Program-made: the position numbers and the translations under genes
NCBI GenBank assembly: GCA_028724585.1
Contig: JAQYCQ010000039.1
Span: forward strand, 1 to 64,000
Length of the DNA: 64,000 nt
Source of the DNA: Bacillota bacterium
Lineage (GTDB): Bacteria > Bacillota > Clostridia > Peptostreptococcales > Anaerovoracaceae
Reading direction: 5' to 3'
Notes under the pieces: generated by a model
Databases searched by the model: none
Told to the model about the DNA's origin: nothing
Seen by the model: only the letters and a program-made list of their open reading frames with translations
In this document: piece after piece, positions 26,951 through 35,450 of the stretch
Layout: the number at the start of each line of letters is the position of its first letter
How positions within the stretch are numbered: the first letter of the stretch is position 1

Positions 26951-27226
26951 TTATCTCGTTATGAGCAGGTGCAGGTGGGGGTTTTCGTCCGCGGCTGCCG
27001 ATAATACGCGCAGGAAGCGGTAGGCGTAGTCGTCCTTGCAGATCTGTATGAGCGCTTCTCTGCCGACTTTTACGGCAGTTTCTTCTGTGACTTCTGACAG
27101 GCAGTCTGCCAGGGCGTCCAGGTTAGGAGCGTCTTTTTCGCTGATCCCGAATGTATCGGCAGCGAAGGTTCTTGTTTTTTCTCTGTCTGAGATATTTTCA
27201 AACTGAAGTTTTGTCATTACGCTCAT
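26951..27226 (-). CDS. Barstar-like ribonuclease inhibitor
   Basis: This 91-residue acidic protein carries the barstar core pattern FGISEKDAPNLDALADCLSEV, where Asp and Leu-Asp-Ala-Leu correspond to the barnase-facing helix, and ends with a strand HLHLLI as barstars do. It follows the barnase gene with a 2-base gap and no clear ribosome site, so translational coupling is likely. It would protect the cell from any enzyme that stays in or re-enters the cytoplasm. Identification rests on this motif plus gene position. Confidence 0.78.
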   Translation of the reverse strand: MSVMTKLQFENISDREKTRTFAADTFGISEKDAPNLDALADCLSEVTEETAVKVGREALIQICKDDYAYRFLRVLSAAADENPHLHLLITR

Positions 27227-27228
27227 GT

Positions 27229-27786
27229 CTATTTACCGTCCCCGTAGATGAGTTCGAAGTTTTCGTAATGGTCGCCCGTGTACCAGATGTCGAGGTCATC
27301 GCCTTCGCTTGAGTAGATTATACGCTCAGCGCCTCTGGATCTGCTGTTCAGAGTATTGAGGTCGCATTCTGTGTAATCCTTGTCCTCCGGGAGCCTGCCT
27401 TCGTAGTTTCCGAAGTGGTCGCCGCCTATGCATTTGCCCGGAACTACCAGGTGGAGGGCTCCGCCCTCCCAGCCGTGCTTCCTGGCTTCCTTCTTTGTCA
27501 TGTAGTTTGACGGAAGCTTGTCGTAGGCTTCGAGATAGGCTGCTACGCCGTCTTCATCGTCGCCCGTCCAGCTTTCTTCTACTGCCGGAGCCTGCTCAGG
27601 ATCTGCTGATTCAGCTGACGCTGCTGAAGCGCTGGATCTTTCAGCGGGAGCCGAAGTCTCTTCCTGGCTTACAGAAGGAGCTGAAGCTGCGGAGTCGGAC
27701 GATCCGCTCCCTGTGCTGACGCTGCATCCTGTGAGCAGCAGAATGCAGACGACCAGTGAGACGATCAGTGTCTGGATCTTTTTCAT
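27229..27786 (-). CDS. Secreted barnase-type ribonuclease, lipoprotein
   Basis: This 185-residue protein has a lipoprotein signal (ILLLTGC), a Ser/Ala/Glu-rich linker (~25-75), and a complete barnase domain: VAAYLEAYDKLPSNYMTK, PGKCIGGDHFGNYEGRLP, then the catalytic set. Equivalents of barnase Glu73 (YTECDLN), Arg83 (SRSRG), Arg87 (ERIIYSS) and His102 (TGDHYENF) are all present. It cleaves RNA, mainly after guanine. Barnases are usually freely secreted; here a lipid anchor would hold it on the cell surface. A ribosome site AGAAAGGAAAG precedes the ATG. The barstar-like gene follows directly. Confidence 0.92.
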   Translation of the reverse strand: MKKIQTLIVSLVVCILLLTGCSVSTGSGSSDSAASAPSVSQEETSAPAERSSASAASAESADPEQAPAVEESWTGDDEDGVAAYLEAYDKLPSNYMTKKEARKHGWEGGALHLVVPGKCIGGDHFGNYEGRLPEDKDYTECDLNTLNSRSRGAERIIYSSEGDDLDIWYTGDHYENFELIYGDGK

Positions 27787-27904
27787 TTATCTTTCCTTTC
27801 TCAAAAAACTGTTTTAGCTTAACGAATATTATTCCACTTTTCACGCCGGGATGGAACCGGAAATTTTCGCTGAAGGCTCGGCAGGGCCGCCCGGCCGAGC
27901 AAAC

Positions 27905-27933
27905 TTGACAAATGTTTAGAAAAAGGCTAATAT
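27905..27933 (+). promoter_or_regulatory. Consensus sigma-70 promoter
   Basis: TTGACA (27905-27910), exactly 17 bases, then TAATAT (27928-27933). It points right and sits 470 bases ahead of the carboxypeptidase gene. Confidence 0.7.
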
Positions 27934-27939
27934 ACCAAA

Positions 27940-28390
27940 GTATAAAGCGTGATGCTTTAAGAAACTTTTAAGAATTCAGGCAGGATGTTACCCGGCGGTG
28001 AGACAGGCCGGGCGGCTGCGGCTTTTGAGGCCGCCGCCTTTATCCTTTCGGTCTTTTTCCGCGATCTTAATTCGGCAATAAAGATCGCGTCGGTCCGCGG
28101 AGCGGTCGGAAAAAAACGGAGGGCATTCTGTGATAATCTTTTGTTAGAACAAAAAAACAGCAGTATTTTTTGCTGTCGGACTGAAAAATCATAAAATTAA
28201 GGGGAATTTTTCGGCATCCCCTCTGATTTTCTGCGCTCTGCGGCTGGTTTTTATCCGCTGAGCTGCGGAATTTACTGTTTTTTCGTGCTATTTATTTCTG
28301 TAAATGGACGAGGCTCTTGTTTTTTGCGTGCTTTTTTATTGAAAAGTGGAAAAACCGGAGGTTTTTTCAGGCGGCGGCTAATTTTTGCTT
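27940..28390 (+). ncRNA. Long structured leader or separate RNA before the carboxypeptidase gene
   Basis: About 450 bases without a credible gene follow a near-perfect promoter. Several hairpins can be drawn: CCCGGC...GCCGGG near 27990, CGCGATCTT / AAGATCGCG near 28070-28090, CAGCA / TGCTG at ~28160 and GGGGA / TCCCC at ~28200. No known riboswitch consensus is recognised and no single strong terminator is seen. It may be an extended 5' leader or a small RNA; both are inference. Confidence 0.35.
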
Positions 28391-28405
28391 GGGAGGAAAC
28401 GAATA

Positions 28406-29878
28406 ATGGAAATCATGAGATCTGAGATCGATGGAGAAATTACGCGGCGAAGCAGAGGGCTGATATTTAAAGCTGCGGCTCTGGTCCTTACGGTGCTGAT
28501 GGTGCTGGGAACGCTTCCTGCTATGAACGTTTACGCTGATTCAGCTGATCTTTCACTGGACGCTAAGGGAGCGGCAGTGATGGATGTGGAGACCGGAAAA
28601 CTCCTATGGGGCAAGAACGCGGATACCAGGCTGGTCCCTGCCAGCACGACAAAGATGATGACGGCTTTCGTAGTACTGGACGCTGTGAGCAAGGGTGAGT
28701 ATACTCTGGACAGTGAGGTTTCTATATCGCCGTCGACAGCGCTCTTCAGCAGGATGGTCAAATATTCGAATCTGCCTCTTTCGGCAGACAGGAAATATAC
28801 GGTGCGCTCGCTCATGTCAGCTATGATGGTATCGTCCGCCTGTGCCGCGACGGTCGCGCTTGCTGAATTTACTTCAGGCAGCGAGAGCGCTTTTGTAGAC
28901 AGGATGAATTCTACGGCGGTTTCTCTGGGAATGGACGCCAAGTTCGTAGACAGCTACGGCGGCAGCGCTAAGAACAAGGTTACTCCGGAGTCGCTGGCTA
29001 AGCTGGGCAGGGCGCTGGTGCTCTATCATCCTGAGATACTGGAGTTCACATCTGCTCCGTCTATAGTCTGGGACGGGACCGCGCACGGCAATACGAACCG
29101 TTTCGTCAGAGGCGCGTGGTCAGCGAACGGAGCGGCTGTAGACGGCCTTAAGACGGGCACTACGACGGCGGCAGGAAAATGCTTAGTGACTTCCTCTACT
29201 GCCAATGGCAGGCGCGTCATTACCGTCACTATGAAGGAAAGCAATGTGACTTCCCTGTATAACGACAGCGCGGATCTGATAAGCTACGGTCTGTCACACG
29301 CGGAGCCTTATACTCAGGGCGACATGGTAGGCGGATTTTTAGATGTCAACAAGAATCAGTGGTTCGCTTCTGCGGTACAGACCATGGAAGAGAGAAATCT
29401 CATGGACGGCGTGACGGATCATATCTTCGAACCGGATATCCAGATCACAAGAGCTTCTATCGCGCAGATCCTCTATAACTGCGATGGAAAGCCGTATATG
29501 TACGACACGGATTCATTCAGCGATGTATCTAAGGCGGCCTGGTTCGCTCCGGCGGTAGCATGGTGCAAGAGTGCCGGCGTAGCTTATGGATCGACCTCAG
29601 GTACCTTCGGCCCTGACGACAATATAACGCGTGAAGAAATGGTCACTATGGTACACCGTTATCTGGTCGGCGAAGGAAAGATCTCGGCAGAATCTCAGGC
29701 GGATCTCAGCGGATACAGCGATGCGGCCAGCGTCAGCAAGTATGCTGAGGATGCTATGGAATGGGCTGTTTCAAACGGCTATATTGCCGGTACTCCTGAC
29801 GGCAGGCTGGCGCCGAAGGAATTCACGACCCGCGCCCAGACAGCTCAGTTCATGAGCAGGGTACTGGCCAGCATGTAA
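28406..29878 (+). CDS. D-alanyl-D-alanine carboxypeptidase with three SLH repeats
   Basis: This 490-residue secreted protein starts at the ATG at 28406, behind GGGAGGAAA. A signal peptide ends near NVYA. Residues ~45-300 are a low-molecular-weight penicillin-binding protein: Ser80-x-x-Lys83 (PASTTKMM) and Lys249-Thr-Gly (DGLKTG). The middle motif is Ser144-Ala-Cys146 instead of the usual SxN, as in Streptomyces K15. Three SLH repeats follow (VNKNQWFASAVQTM..., FSDVSKAAWFAPAV..., YSDAASVSKYAEDA...), which tether proteins to wall polymers. The enzyme trims the terminal D-Ala of peptidoglycan stem peptides. It has its own terminator at 29918. Confidence 0.92.
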   Translation: MEIMRSEIDGEITRRSRGLIFKAAALVLTVLMVLGTLPAMNVYADSADLSLDAKGAAVMDVETGKLLWGKNADTRLVPASTTKMMTAFVVLDAVSKGEYTLDSEVSISPSTALFSRMVKYSNLPLSADRKYTVRSLMSAMMVSSACAATVALAEFTSGSESAFVDRMNSTAVSLGMDAKFVDSYGGSAKNKVTPESLAKLGRALVLYHPEILEFTSAPSIVWDGTAHGNTNRFVRGAWSANGAAVDGLKTGTTTAAGKCLVTSSTANGRRVITVTMKESNVTSLYNDSADLISYGLSHAEPYTQGDMVGGFLDVNKNQWFASAVQTMEERNLMDGVTDHIFEPDIQITRASIAQILYNCDGKPYMYDTDSFSDVSKAAWFAPAVAWCKSAGVAYGSTSGTFGPDDNITREEMVTMVHRYLVGEGKISAESQADLSGYSDAASVSKYAEDAMEWAVSNGYIAGTPDGRLAPKEFTTRAQTAQFMSRVLASM

Positions 29879-29917
29879 GACGAATAGTATAGCGGCAGGC
29901 GCGGCCTCGACAGCGCG

Positions 29918-29953
29918 ATCCGGCGGTAGCATGGAGCTCCCGCCGGATTTTTT
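29918..29953 (+). terminator. Rho-independent terminator of the carboxypeptidase gene
   Basis: ATCCGGCGG (29918-29926) pairs with CCGCCGGAT (29940-29948), followed by TTTTTT. Confidence 0.85.
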
Positions 29954-30026
29954 GTACGCGGAGCGTTCAGAAGGGCCTGGCAGAGCTTTTTCAGTCTGCC
30001 GAGCTCCCACTGGGATACGGTTTTCC

Positions 30027-30041
30027 GGCGCCTCCGGCGCC
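30027..30041. repeat. TCC-centred palindrome
   Basis: GGCGCC-TCC-GGCGCC, followed 8 bases later by GTGCGC-GGA-GCGCTC (imperfect). The order, TCC then GGA hairpin, is the same as in the 33-bp modules. It lies in the gene-free stretch 29879-30500. Confidence 0.6.
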
Positions 30042-30114
30042 GGCCTCGTGCGCGGAGCGCTCGGAGACAGTAAAAATGGAAATTATGATGTATGATCTGG
30101 AAACGATACAGGTC

Positions 30115-30429
30115 TCTGACAGCGATTTTGGGCAAAAGGGTGTTCTGAGAAAGGGGTTTGCCAAAAAATTTGTCGGATTCATCCTTTTCGAGAGTGAAAA
30201 TTGAGTTTTTAGGAAATGTTGTCTTTTGGGTAGCTTAAGATCGGCAGGATAACCCTGTAAAATATTTGTTTCATTTTACTTAATAAGGAATATAATGAGC
30301 CGATTATATAAATATTTTCAATAAATAATATAATATTTTCCAGAAATTTTGATCAGGTAAAACTTAGTTTCTAAAATTTTTGGCAAAGAACCTTCGAAAT
30401 CGGGTCGTTTGCCAAAAAATCGTGTCAGA
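30115..30429. mobile_element. M-family MITE-like element, copy 2
   Basis: This 315 bp element has the terminal repeats TCTGACAGCGATTTT... and ...AAAATCGTGTCAGA and inner TTTGCCAAAAAATT / AAAATTTTTGGCAAA repeats, as in 11450-11733. The middle is strongly AT-rich and unlike copy 1. It contains no gene and sits between the carboxypeptidase terminator and the next gene, so it may supply AT-rich promoter DNA. Confidence 0.7.
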
Positions 30430-30500
30430 AAATTTATCAGCCAGTAAAATGTGATTTTTCTTAGTAATATTTACGGAATATGGTTTAAATTTACATCAAA

Positions 30501-31319
30501 ATGATGTATGATATTTACATGAAAAGTAAAAATTACAATAAAGAGCGGATGCTCGACTTTGAAAATAAAATAGTAAAAAGCTGCAGACGGCACAGGACGT
30601 CGAAACCAAAAGGGCAGATAAGGGCTACGAGCGGAAAGAAAGGCGTTTACCTTAATATTGAAATCAACGGAAAGCGTACCTCGGTCAGCGCCGATTCGCG
30701 TATCGCTCAGCAGCATGCTCAATGGAAGATGATGGATCTCATGAAAAAGGAGGCTGAAAAGAATATCAGACAGCTTGAGAAGATCTTCAGGCCGTTGGAA
30801 GACTTCAGGCCTACTGACCCATATGAGCTGAGGGAAAAACTGCCTCTTGCCTACAGGGGAAGTGTGAGTGATGAGTTTATCGGCAGAATGGGCTATCCGA
30901 CAGCTGAGGAATGGGCCGGCTGGACATATGAACATTACAATGCGTATCCTGAGGGCCTGATCCATACGTCGGCGAGAGGGATCAATATGCGTTCGCGTGC
31001 TGAGGTCCTGATCGCTGATTCATTAGACACGCTGGGACTCCCATATCATTATGAGGAGGTTATACACATTGATGGGAAGCAATTTGTGCCAGACTTTACG
31101 ATAATGATTCCCGGAACATGGGAGATACGTTATCTGGAACATCTGGGCATGATGGACGATCCGGCTTATCTTAAGCATAACCTGGAAAAGATCAGCGCTT
31201 ATACCGATGCGGGAATAATGCCTTATCATGATATCCTCTACACATATGAGACCAGTGACCATGCGCTCGATTCACGTAAGATAAACACGCTCTTGCGCTG
31301 GTTCTTCGAATTAGATTAA
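30501..31319 (+). CDS. PD-(D/E)XK nuclease-like protein
   Basis: This protein has up to 272 residues. The N-terminal half is basic and helical with a short beta part (KGVYLNIEINGKRTSVS). The C-terminal half has the spacing of a PD-(D/E)XK nuclease: Glu in RSRAEVLIADSLDTLG, the Asp in FVPDFTI, and a third acidic position in the strand RYLEHLGMMDD, followed by HDILYTYET. Similar stand-alone proteins occur in Clostridia; their targets are unknown. No ribosome site precedes ATG 30501 or the in-frame ATG 30519. It lies just upstream of the TerB/ATPase/helicase cassette but is separated by ~500 bases with a promoter, so membership in it is uncertain. Confidence 0.6.
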   Translation: MMYDIYMKSKNYNKERMLDFENKIVKSCRRHRTSKPKGQIRATSGKKGVYLNIEINGKRTSVSADSRIAQQHAQWKMMDLMKKEAEKNIRQLEKIFRPLEDFRPTDPYELREKLPLAYRGSVSDEFIGRMGYPTAEEWAGWTYEHYNAYPEGLIHTSARGINMRSRAEVLIADSLDTLGLPYHYEEVIHIDGKQFVPDFTIMIPGTWEIRYLEHLGMMDDPAYLKHNLEKISAYTDAGIMPYHDILYTYETSDHALDSRKINTLLRWFFELD

Positions 31320-31512
31320 ATAAAAAGAATTAAATTCACGTCAGCTCCACTGACACAGCCCTCCGTGGGCGTCAGTCCGCTAAGGCGGAAAAGCGTGAGC
31401 TTATTTGCGCGCGGAGCGCTCGCAAGGGTCCGGCAGATATTTTTCGGTCTGCCGGGCTTCGCGTATTTTTTGTAATTTCTTGTCTTATTTCAGATCGATC
31501 TTTATTATTTCA

Positions 31513-31719
31513 CTAAAGATATCCTGCGTTCGCTCCTAAGACGGAAAGAGGCACATTTTCCTTTTCCGCTTCCTTATCAGTCACCATGGTCCATTCCCCG
31601 GATGGAAAAAGACGCAGGCTGGCCTGCCCGGCTGCATGATAATGAAGTGACCTGAGTGCGTTCAGTCTCTGGACGCATCCCGGGTCGGCTGCATGTTTAC
31701 AGGCTTTATATTCCAGCAC
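31513..31719 (-). pseudogene. Possible gene remnant, unrecognised
   Basis: A 68-residue frame beginning at GTG (LEYKACKHAADPGC...) continues open upstream to about 31760 (IRPLQTPFVLEYKACK) without a start codon or ribosome site. FVLEYKA looks like a conserved strand of a longer protein, possibly a nuclease-like domain. The rest of 31320-31820 holds imperfect GGA palindromes, a CCGGCAGA / TCTGCCGG hairpin near 31435 and a promoter for the next gene. Confidence 0.25.
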
Positions 31720-31728
31720 AAAAGGTGT

Positions 31729-31756
31729 TTGAAGCGGGCGGATTTCAGTGTATAAT
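31729..31756 (+). promoter_or_regulatory. Promoter of the TerB/ATPase/helicase cassette
   Basis: TTGAAG (31729-31734), 16 bases, then TATAAT (31751-31756), located 65 bases before the TTG start of the first cassette gene. Confidence 0.5.
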
Positions 31757-31820
31757 AATAGTCGAACACATGTTTGATATTTCGTATTTCGTTCTGTGAA
31801 AAAGGAAGGGAGGCGCCGAT

Positions 31821-33959
31821 TTGATCGATCTTGACTTTATGGTGTCGATCATAAATTACTGTAAGCGCAGGTTCGGCGCCGAGCCGCTACGGCCGGGCAA
31901 ACGGTCAAAGGCCAGCATGGTGCTCTGCCATAAAAGCAGTGACAGATGGTACGGCATCTTCCTTAAAGAAGGCGCTTTCCTTCTCAGATGCAGTCCGGAA
32001 CATATAGAGATCCTGAAAGACTTGCCGGGCTTCAGTCCGGCTTTATATCTGGACAAAAGCCGCTGGATCACAGTCAGCATGGATGGCAGCGCCGACGAGG
32101 AGATGGTACGACTTCTGCTGCTGGACGCTTTCCGCATCAGCGACGACCCGGATAAGAGCGAGCTTCACCTGCTGGATGAACTGGAGGAGGAAAAACCGGG
32201 AGCATGGCTGGACAGATACGCGGAGCGTGATGAACCTGCTCAGGTCACTTTTACTGAGGTATATAAAGACGTGCCGTTAGGCACCCCGTCCGCGGAGCGG
32301 ACGCCGGCTGCCAGTCATGACGGGGGCAGAGGTTTTATTGATGCAGGTGTAAAGGAAGAGCGCGGCGGCAGCAGGAAGATCATTGATGAAAGTATAAAAG
32401 AAGAGCGCGGCGGGACCGCGATCCCTGAAACATTGAGGAAGCTGAGAGCTGTATATATTCCATCTTACGAGTTCGGCGGTTTTCGCGGCAATAATCTTGA
32501 GTTTTATCTGCAGGCGCGTATAGCGGCTGATTACGAGGACGATCACGAATGGGACGGCAGCTTCGTCAGGTTCAGGCCGGTCTACAGAAATATGAGCCTG
32601 GAGCAGCTGCGCGGATATTTTTCATGGAGGACGAAATTCAGGCGGAACCAGGGCGTGGAGACCGCGCCTAAGAGGAACATTTCCTTTATACGGGTCCATG
32701 TCTTTGAGATCCTCTGCGGAGCGGGCGTGACTCCCGAGGAGGGATTTGAGCAGTTAGAAGGGATCCGCAATATCTACAGGGATATCGACAGCGAGTTTTC
32801 GGAGCAGGTCGCTGAATGGATGCACGACTATGTGATCTATTACCATCTAAAGGACCATGTCAGCGAAGAGCTTTTCCCTGAGCTGGAGACGGACCGATGC
32901 CTGGCGATATTGGCGGGAAGCCGGGAAGCGGAGTCTTATGAGGAGTATTTCAACGCTGTAGACAGGCTGGCGGCTTACCAGATGAACAGGTCGGCTTTTT
33001 TTAATAAGAACAGGGAGACGGCGGCGGAGGCCATAAAGAGAGTAGTCGCGGAGTTTTCAAAGGAGTTCATGGAAAAGGATGGGAGGACTCTGACGGATCT
33101 ATGTTTCGGAGTAAGGCACGGAGAAAAAAGCGCTGAGCTCTTCGACCGCGCGATATTTTACGACTGGCGCAGCCCGGGCAGACGCGGCGCTAAATATGAG
33201 AGAAAGTATCTGGGTTCGTCCCATGTTTCGCTAAACGACTGGGCAGGAGAGACTTTTACAGTCGATGATATACGTTCGTACGCCAGGCGGCAGGACGGGC
33301 GATGGAAGGTCGTCTGCCCTTATGAATTCGAAAAACCGAGCAAGATATTAGGATATATAGTGAGGGAGACAGACAGGCAGCTGAGGCTGAGGCTGGATCA
33401 GAAACATCCGCTTAAGCAGGGTTCGTATGGAGAGGGGATCACGGAGCCGGTAAAGGCGGCTCTTGACGGGTATTTTGCAGACCTAGAAGAAGCGGCCCGT
33501 CCTCATATCGATATAGATATGTCGGCACTGGCGGCCATAAGGCGGGACGCGGCTGTGACACGGGACTCGCTGATCATAGATGAAGAAGATGAGTTTGACG
33601 AGGCTGAAGCGGAAAACGTGGATGAGGCTAAGGATAAGAACGTGCCGGCGCCGGCAGGATCTGCGGAAGCGCCGGACGCGGCAGACAGCGGTTTTCCGGA
33701 GCCCGCGGAGCGGGCGGAGGATGTCGGCGGAGCCGACGCGGGGCCGGAGATCTTCCTGCTCAAAGCCCTGCTGGACGGCAGGCCTTATGAGGATTATTTC
33801 CGTGAGAAGCATCTTCGGCTTTCGATAACGGCGGATAAGGTAAATGAGATCATGATGGAGGTCATCGGGGACACGGTGATAGAGTTCGACGGCGAGAAGC
33901 CGGAGCTGGTCGAGGATTACGAGGAAGACGTGCGCGAGTGGCTGGATGATAATGAATAG
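31821..33959 (+). CDS. YjbR-TerB_N-TerB_C fusion protein
   Basis: This 712-residue protein starts at TTG 31821, 7 bases after GGGAGG. Residues 1-~105 resemble the MmcQ/YjbR fold, a CyaY-like domain of supposed DNA-binding proteins: MVLCHKSSDRWYGIFLKEG, LLRCSPEHIEIL, then ALYLDKSRWITVSMDG. A linker (~150-215) holds a duplicated KEERGG motif. Residues ~215-420 are TerB_N (YRNMSLEQLRGYFSWRTKFR). Residues ~590-712 are TerB_C (ITADKVNEIMMEVIGDTVIEFDG ... VEDYEEDV). Comparative work links TerB_N/TerB_C proteins to helicases and ATPases in DNA-processing systems. The YjbR front end is not usual to my knowledge. It is the first gene of a three-gene cassette. Palindromes of the GGA family lie in both linkers. 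Confidence 0.8.
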   Translation: MIDLDFMVSIINYCKRRFGAEPLRPGKRSKASMVLCHKSSDRWYGIFLKEGAFLLRCSPEHIEILKDLPGFSPALYLDKSRWITVSMDGSADEEMVRLLLLDAFRISDDPDKSELHLLDELEEEKPGAWLDRYAERDEPAQVTFTEVYKDVPLGTPSAERTPAASHDGGRGFIDAGVKEERGGSRKIIDESIKEERGGTAIPETLRKLRAVYIPSYEFGGFRGNNLEFYLQARIAADYEDDHEWDGSFVRFRPVYRNMSLEQLRGYFSWRTKFRRNQGVETAPKRNISFIRVHVFEILCGAGVTPEEGFEQLEGIRNIYRDIDSEFSEQVAEWMHDYVIYYHLKDHVSEELFPELETDRCLAILAGSREAESYEEYFNAVDRLAAYQMNRSAFFNKNRETAAEAIKRVVAEFSKEFMEKDGRTLTDLCFGVRHGEKSAELFDRAIFYDWRSPGRRGAKYERKYLGSSHVSLNDWAGETFTVDDIRSYARRQDGRWKVVCPYEFEKPSKILGYIVRETDRQLRLRLDQKHPLKQGSYGEGITEPVKAALDGYFADLEEAARPHIDIDMSALAAIRRDAAVTRDSLIIDEEDEFDEAEAENVDEAKDKNVPAPAGSAEAPDAADSGFPEPAERAEDVGGADAGPEIFLLKALLDGRPYEDYFREKHLRLSITADKVNEIMMEVIGDTVIEFDGEKPELVEDYEEDVREWLDDNE
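32288..32302. repeat. GGA-centred palindrome inside the TerB gene
   Basis: GTCCGC-GGA-GCGGAC, in frame in the linker between the YjbR and TerB_N parts. Confidence 0.7.
33701..33737. repeat. Two GGA-centred palindromes inside the TerB gene
   Basis: GCCCGC-GGA-GCGGGC (33701-33715) and GTCGGC-GGA-GCCGAC (33723-33737). They encode part of the acidic Ala/Glu/Asp linker ahead of TerB_C. Confidence 0.75.
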
Positions 33960-34002
33960 GGCAGGCTGAGAGGAAGCCGGCTTATGATAGAGAGGCGTTT
34001 AT

Positions 34003-35358
34003 ATGGCTGAGAATAGAAAAGTGCCTAAGCGTATAGCGGGCGTGATCATAAATTCACTGAAAGGAGGCGTCGTCCCGAGGACTGGCCTGCCGTATATAAC
34101 GGTGGGCCGCAGGAGGGAGATAGAGGCGCTGCTCCACGATGTGGATATCATAGCTGACGGCGGCGCTTCCTTCAGGTTTGTCGAGGGCCGCTACGGGTCT
34201 GGAAAGAGCTTTTTGCTGCAGACTATCAGGAGCTATGTGATGGACAGGAATTTCGTGGTCGTGGACGCGGACCTTTCGCCGGAGAGGAGGCTTCACGGCA
34301 CGCGCGGCCAGGGACTGGCCACTTACAGGGAGCTCATGAGGAACATGTCGACAAAGACCAGGCCTGAGGGCGGAGCTCTGTCTCTCATACTGGACAGATG
34401 GATAGAATCGGTCAAGGCGGATACGGCTGACGGTATCATGGAGGAGAAGGGCGCGGCTCCTGATCCGGGCGATCCGGCTTTTCAGCTGTCTGTCGAGAGG
34501 TCAATCATGGATGTAGTGCGTTCCATGCAGGAGATGGTGCACGGCTTTGACTTCGCCAGGCTGCTGACTCTTTACTACCGCGCTGAGGAAAACGGAGACG
34601 ATGAGGCTAAAGGCAGGGTGCTCAAATGGTTCCGCGGCGAGTACGCGACCAAGACCGAGGCTAAGCGGGAGCTGGGCGCCTCTGTCATCATCACTGACGA
34701 CGACTGGTACGAGTATCTGAAGCTCTTCGCTGTATTCCTGGTGAGGGCCGGCTACGGCGGGCTCATGGTCATGATAGACGAGCTGGTCAATATCTACAAG
34801 ATCCCTAACGCCATCAGCAGGCAGAACAACTACGAGAAGATGCTGACTATGTATAACGACACCATGCAGGGCAAGGCAAAATATCTGGGCATCATCATGT
34901 GCGGGACGCCCCAGTGCGTCGAGGACAGGCGCAGGGGGATCTACAGCTATGAGGCGCTCAGGTCCAGACTTGCTGACGGCAGATTTTCTAAGGAAGGCAC
35001 CAGGGACCTCCTGGCTCCTGTCATACATCTGGAGCCTCTTTCGGCGGAGGAGATGCTGGTGCTGACGGGCAAGCTGGCTGATATACACGCCCAGCTGTAT
35101 AAATACGAGCCGCGGCTCACCGACGAAGAGCTGGCTCTTTTCATACAGAGAGAATACGAGAGGGTAGGCGCGGATTCGCATATAACACCGAGGGAGATCA
35201 TCAGGGATTTCATAGAGCTCCTGGATATTCTTTACCAGCATCCTGACCAGACGCCGGAAAGCCTGATGGAGTCAGGCGGTTTTATGACTGCTCAGGCTGA
35301 TCCGTCTGACGGGAATAACACAGATGTCAGCGAGGAATTCGCTGAGTTTAAGCTGTAG
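34003..35358 (+). CDS. BrxD-like (BrxC/BrxD family, DUF2791) P-loop ATPase
   Basis: This 451-residue ATPase has Walker A in EGRYGSGKSFLLQ (residues ~61-73) and Walker B in LMVMIDELVNIYK (~259-271). The family-specific opening RIAGVIINSLKGGVVPRTGLPYITVGR and the segments VVDADLSPERRLHG and GQGLATYRELMRNM are present. The BrxD branch belongs to BREX type 2 anti-phage systems, where it works with the BrxHI helicase. Outside BREX, the same ATPase/helicase pair is found with TerB proteins. No pglX, pglZ, brxC or brxL is in this window. The ATG follows AGAGG by 7 bases, 43 bases after the TerB gene. Its role is probably to load or regulate the helicase on DNA. Confidence 0.87.
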   Translation: MAENRKVPKRIAGVIINSLKGGVVPRTGLPYITVGRRREIEALLHDVDIIADGGASFRFVEGRYGSGKSFLLQTIRSYVMDRNFVVVDADLSPERRLHGTRGQGLATYRELMRNMSTKTRPEGGALSLILDRWIESVKADTADGIMEEKGAAPDPGDPAFQLSVERSIMDVVRSMQEMVHGFDFARLLTLYYRAEENGDDEAKGRVLKWFRGEYATKTEAKRELGASVIITDDDWYEYLKLFAVFLVRAGYGGLMVMIDELVNIYKIPNAISRQNNYEKMLTMYNDTMQGKAKYLGIIMCGTPQCVEDRRRGIYSYEALRSRLADGRFSKEGTRDLLAPVIHLEPLSAEEMLVLTGKLADIHAQLYKYEPRLTDEELALFIQREYERVGADSHITPREIIRDFIELLDILYQHPDQTPESLMESGGFMTAQADPSDGNNTDVSEEFAEFKL

Positions 35359-35450
35359 AGGCAGGGGCCGGCATAAGGCCGGATAGAGGTTATCCGGACA
35401 GGGGTTGGATGGCCGGTATACTGGATCATTTTTCAGAAAGGGGTTTAAAG

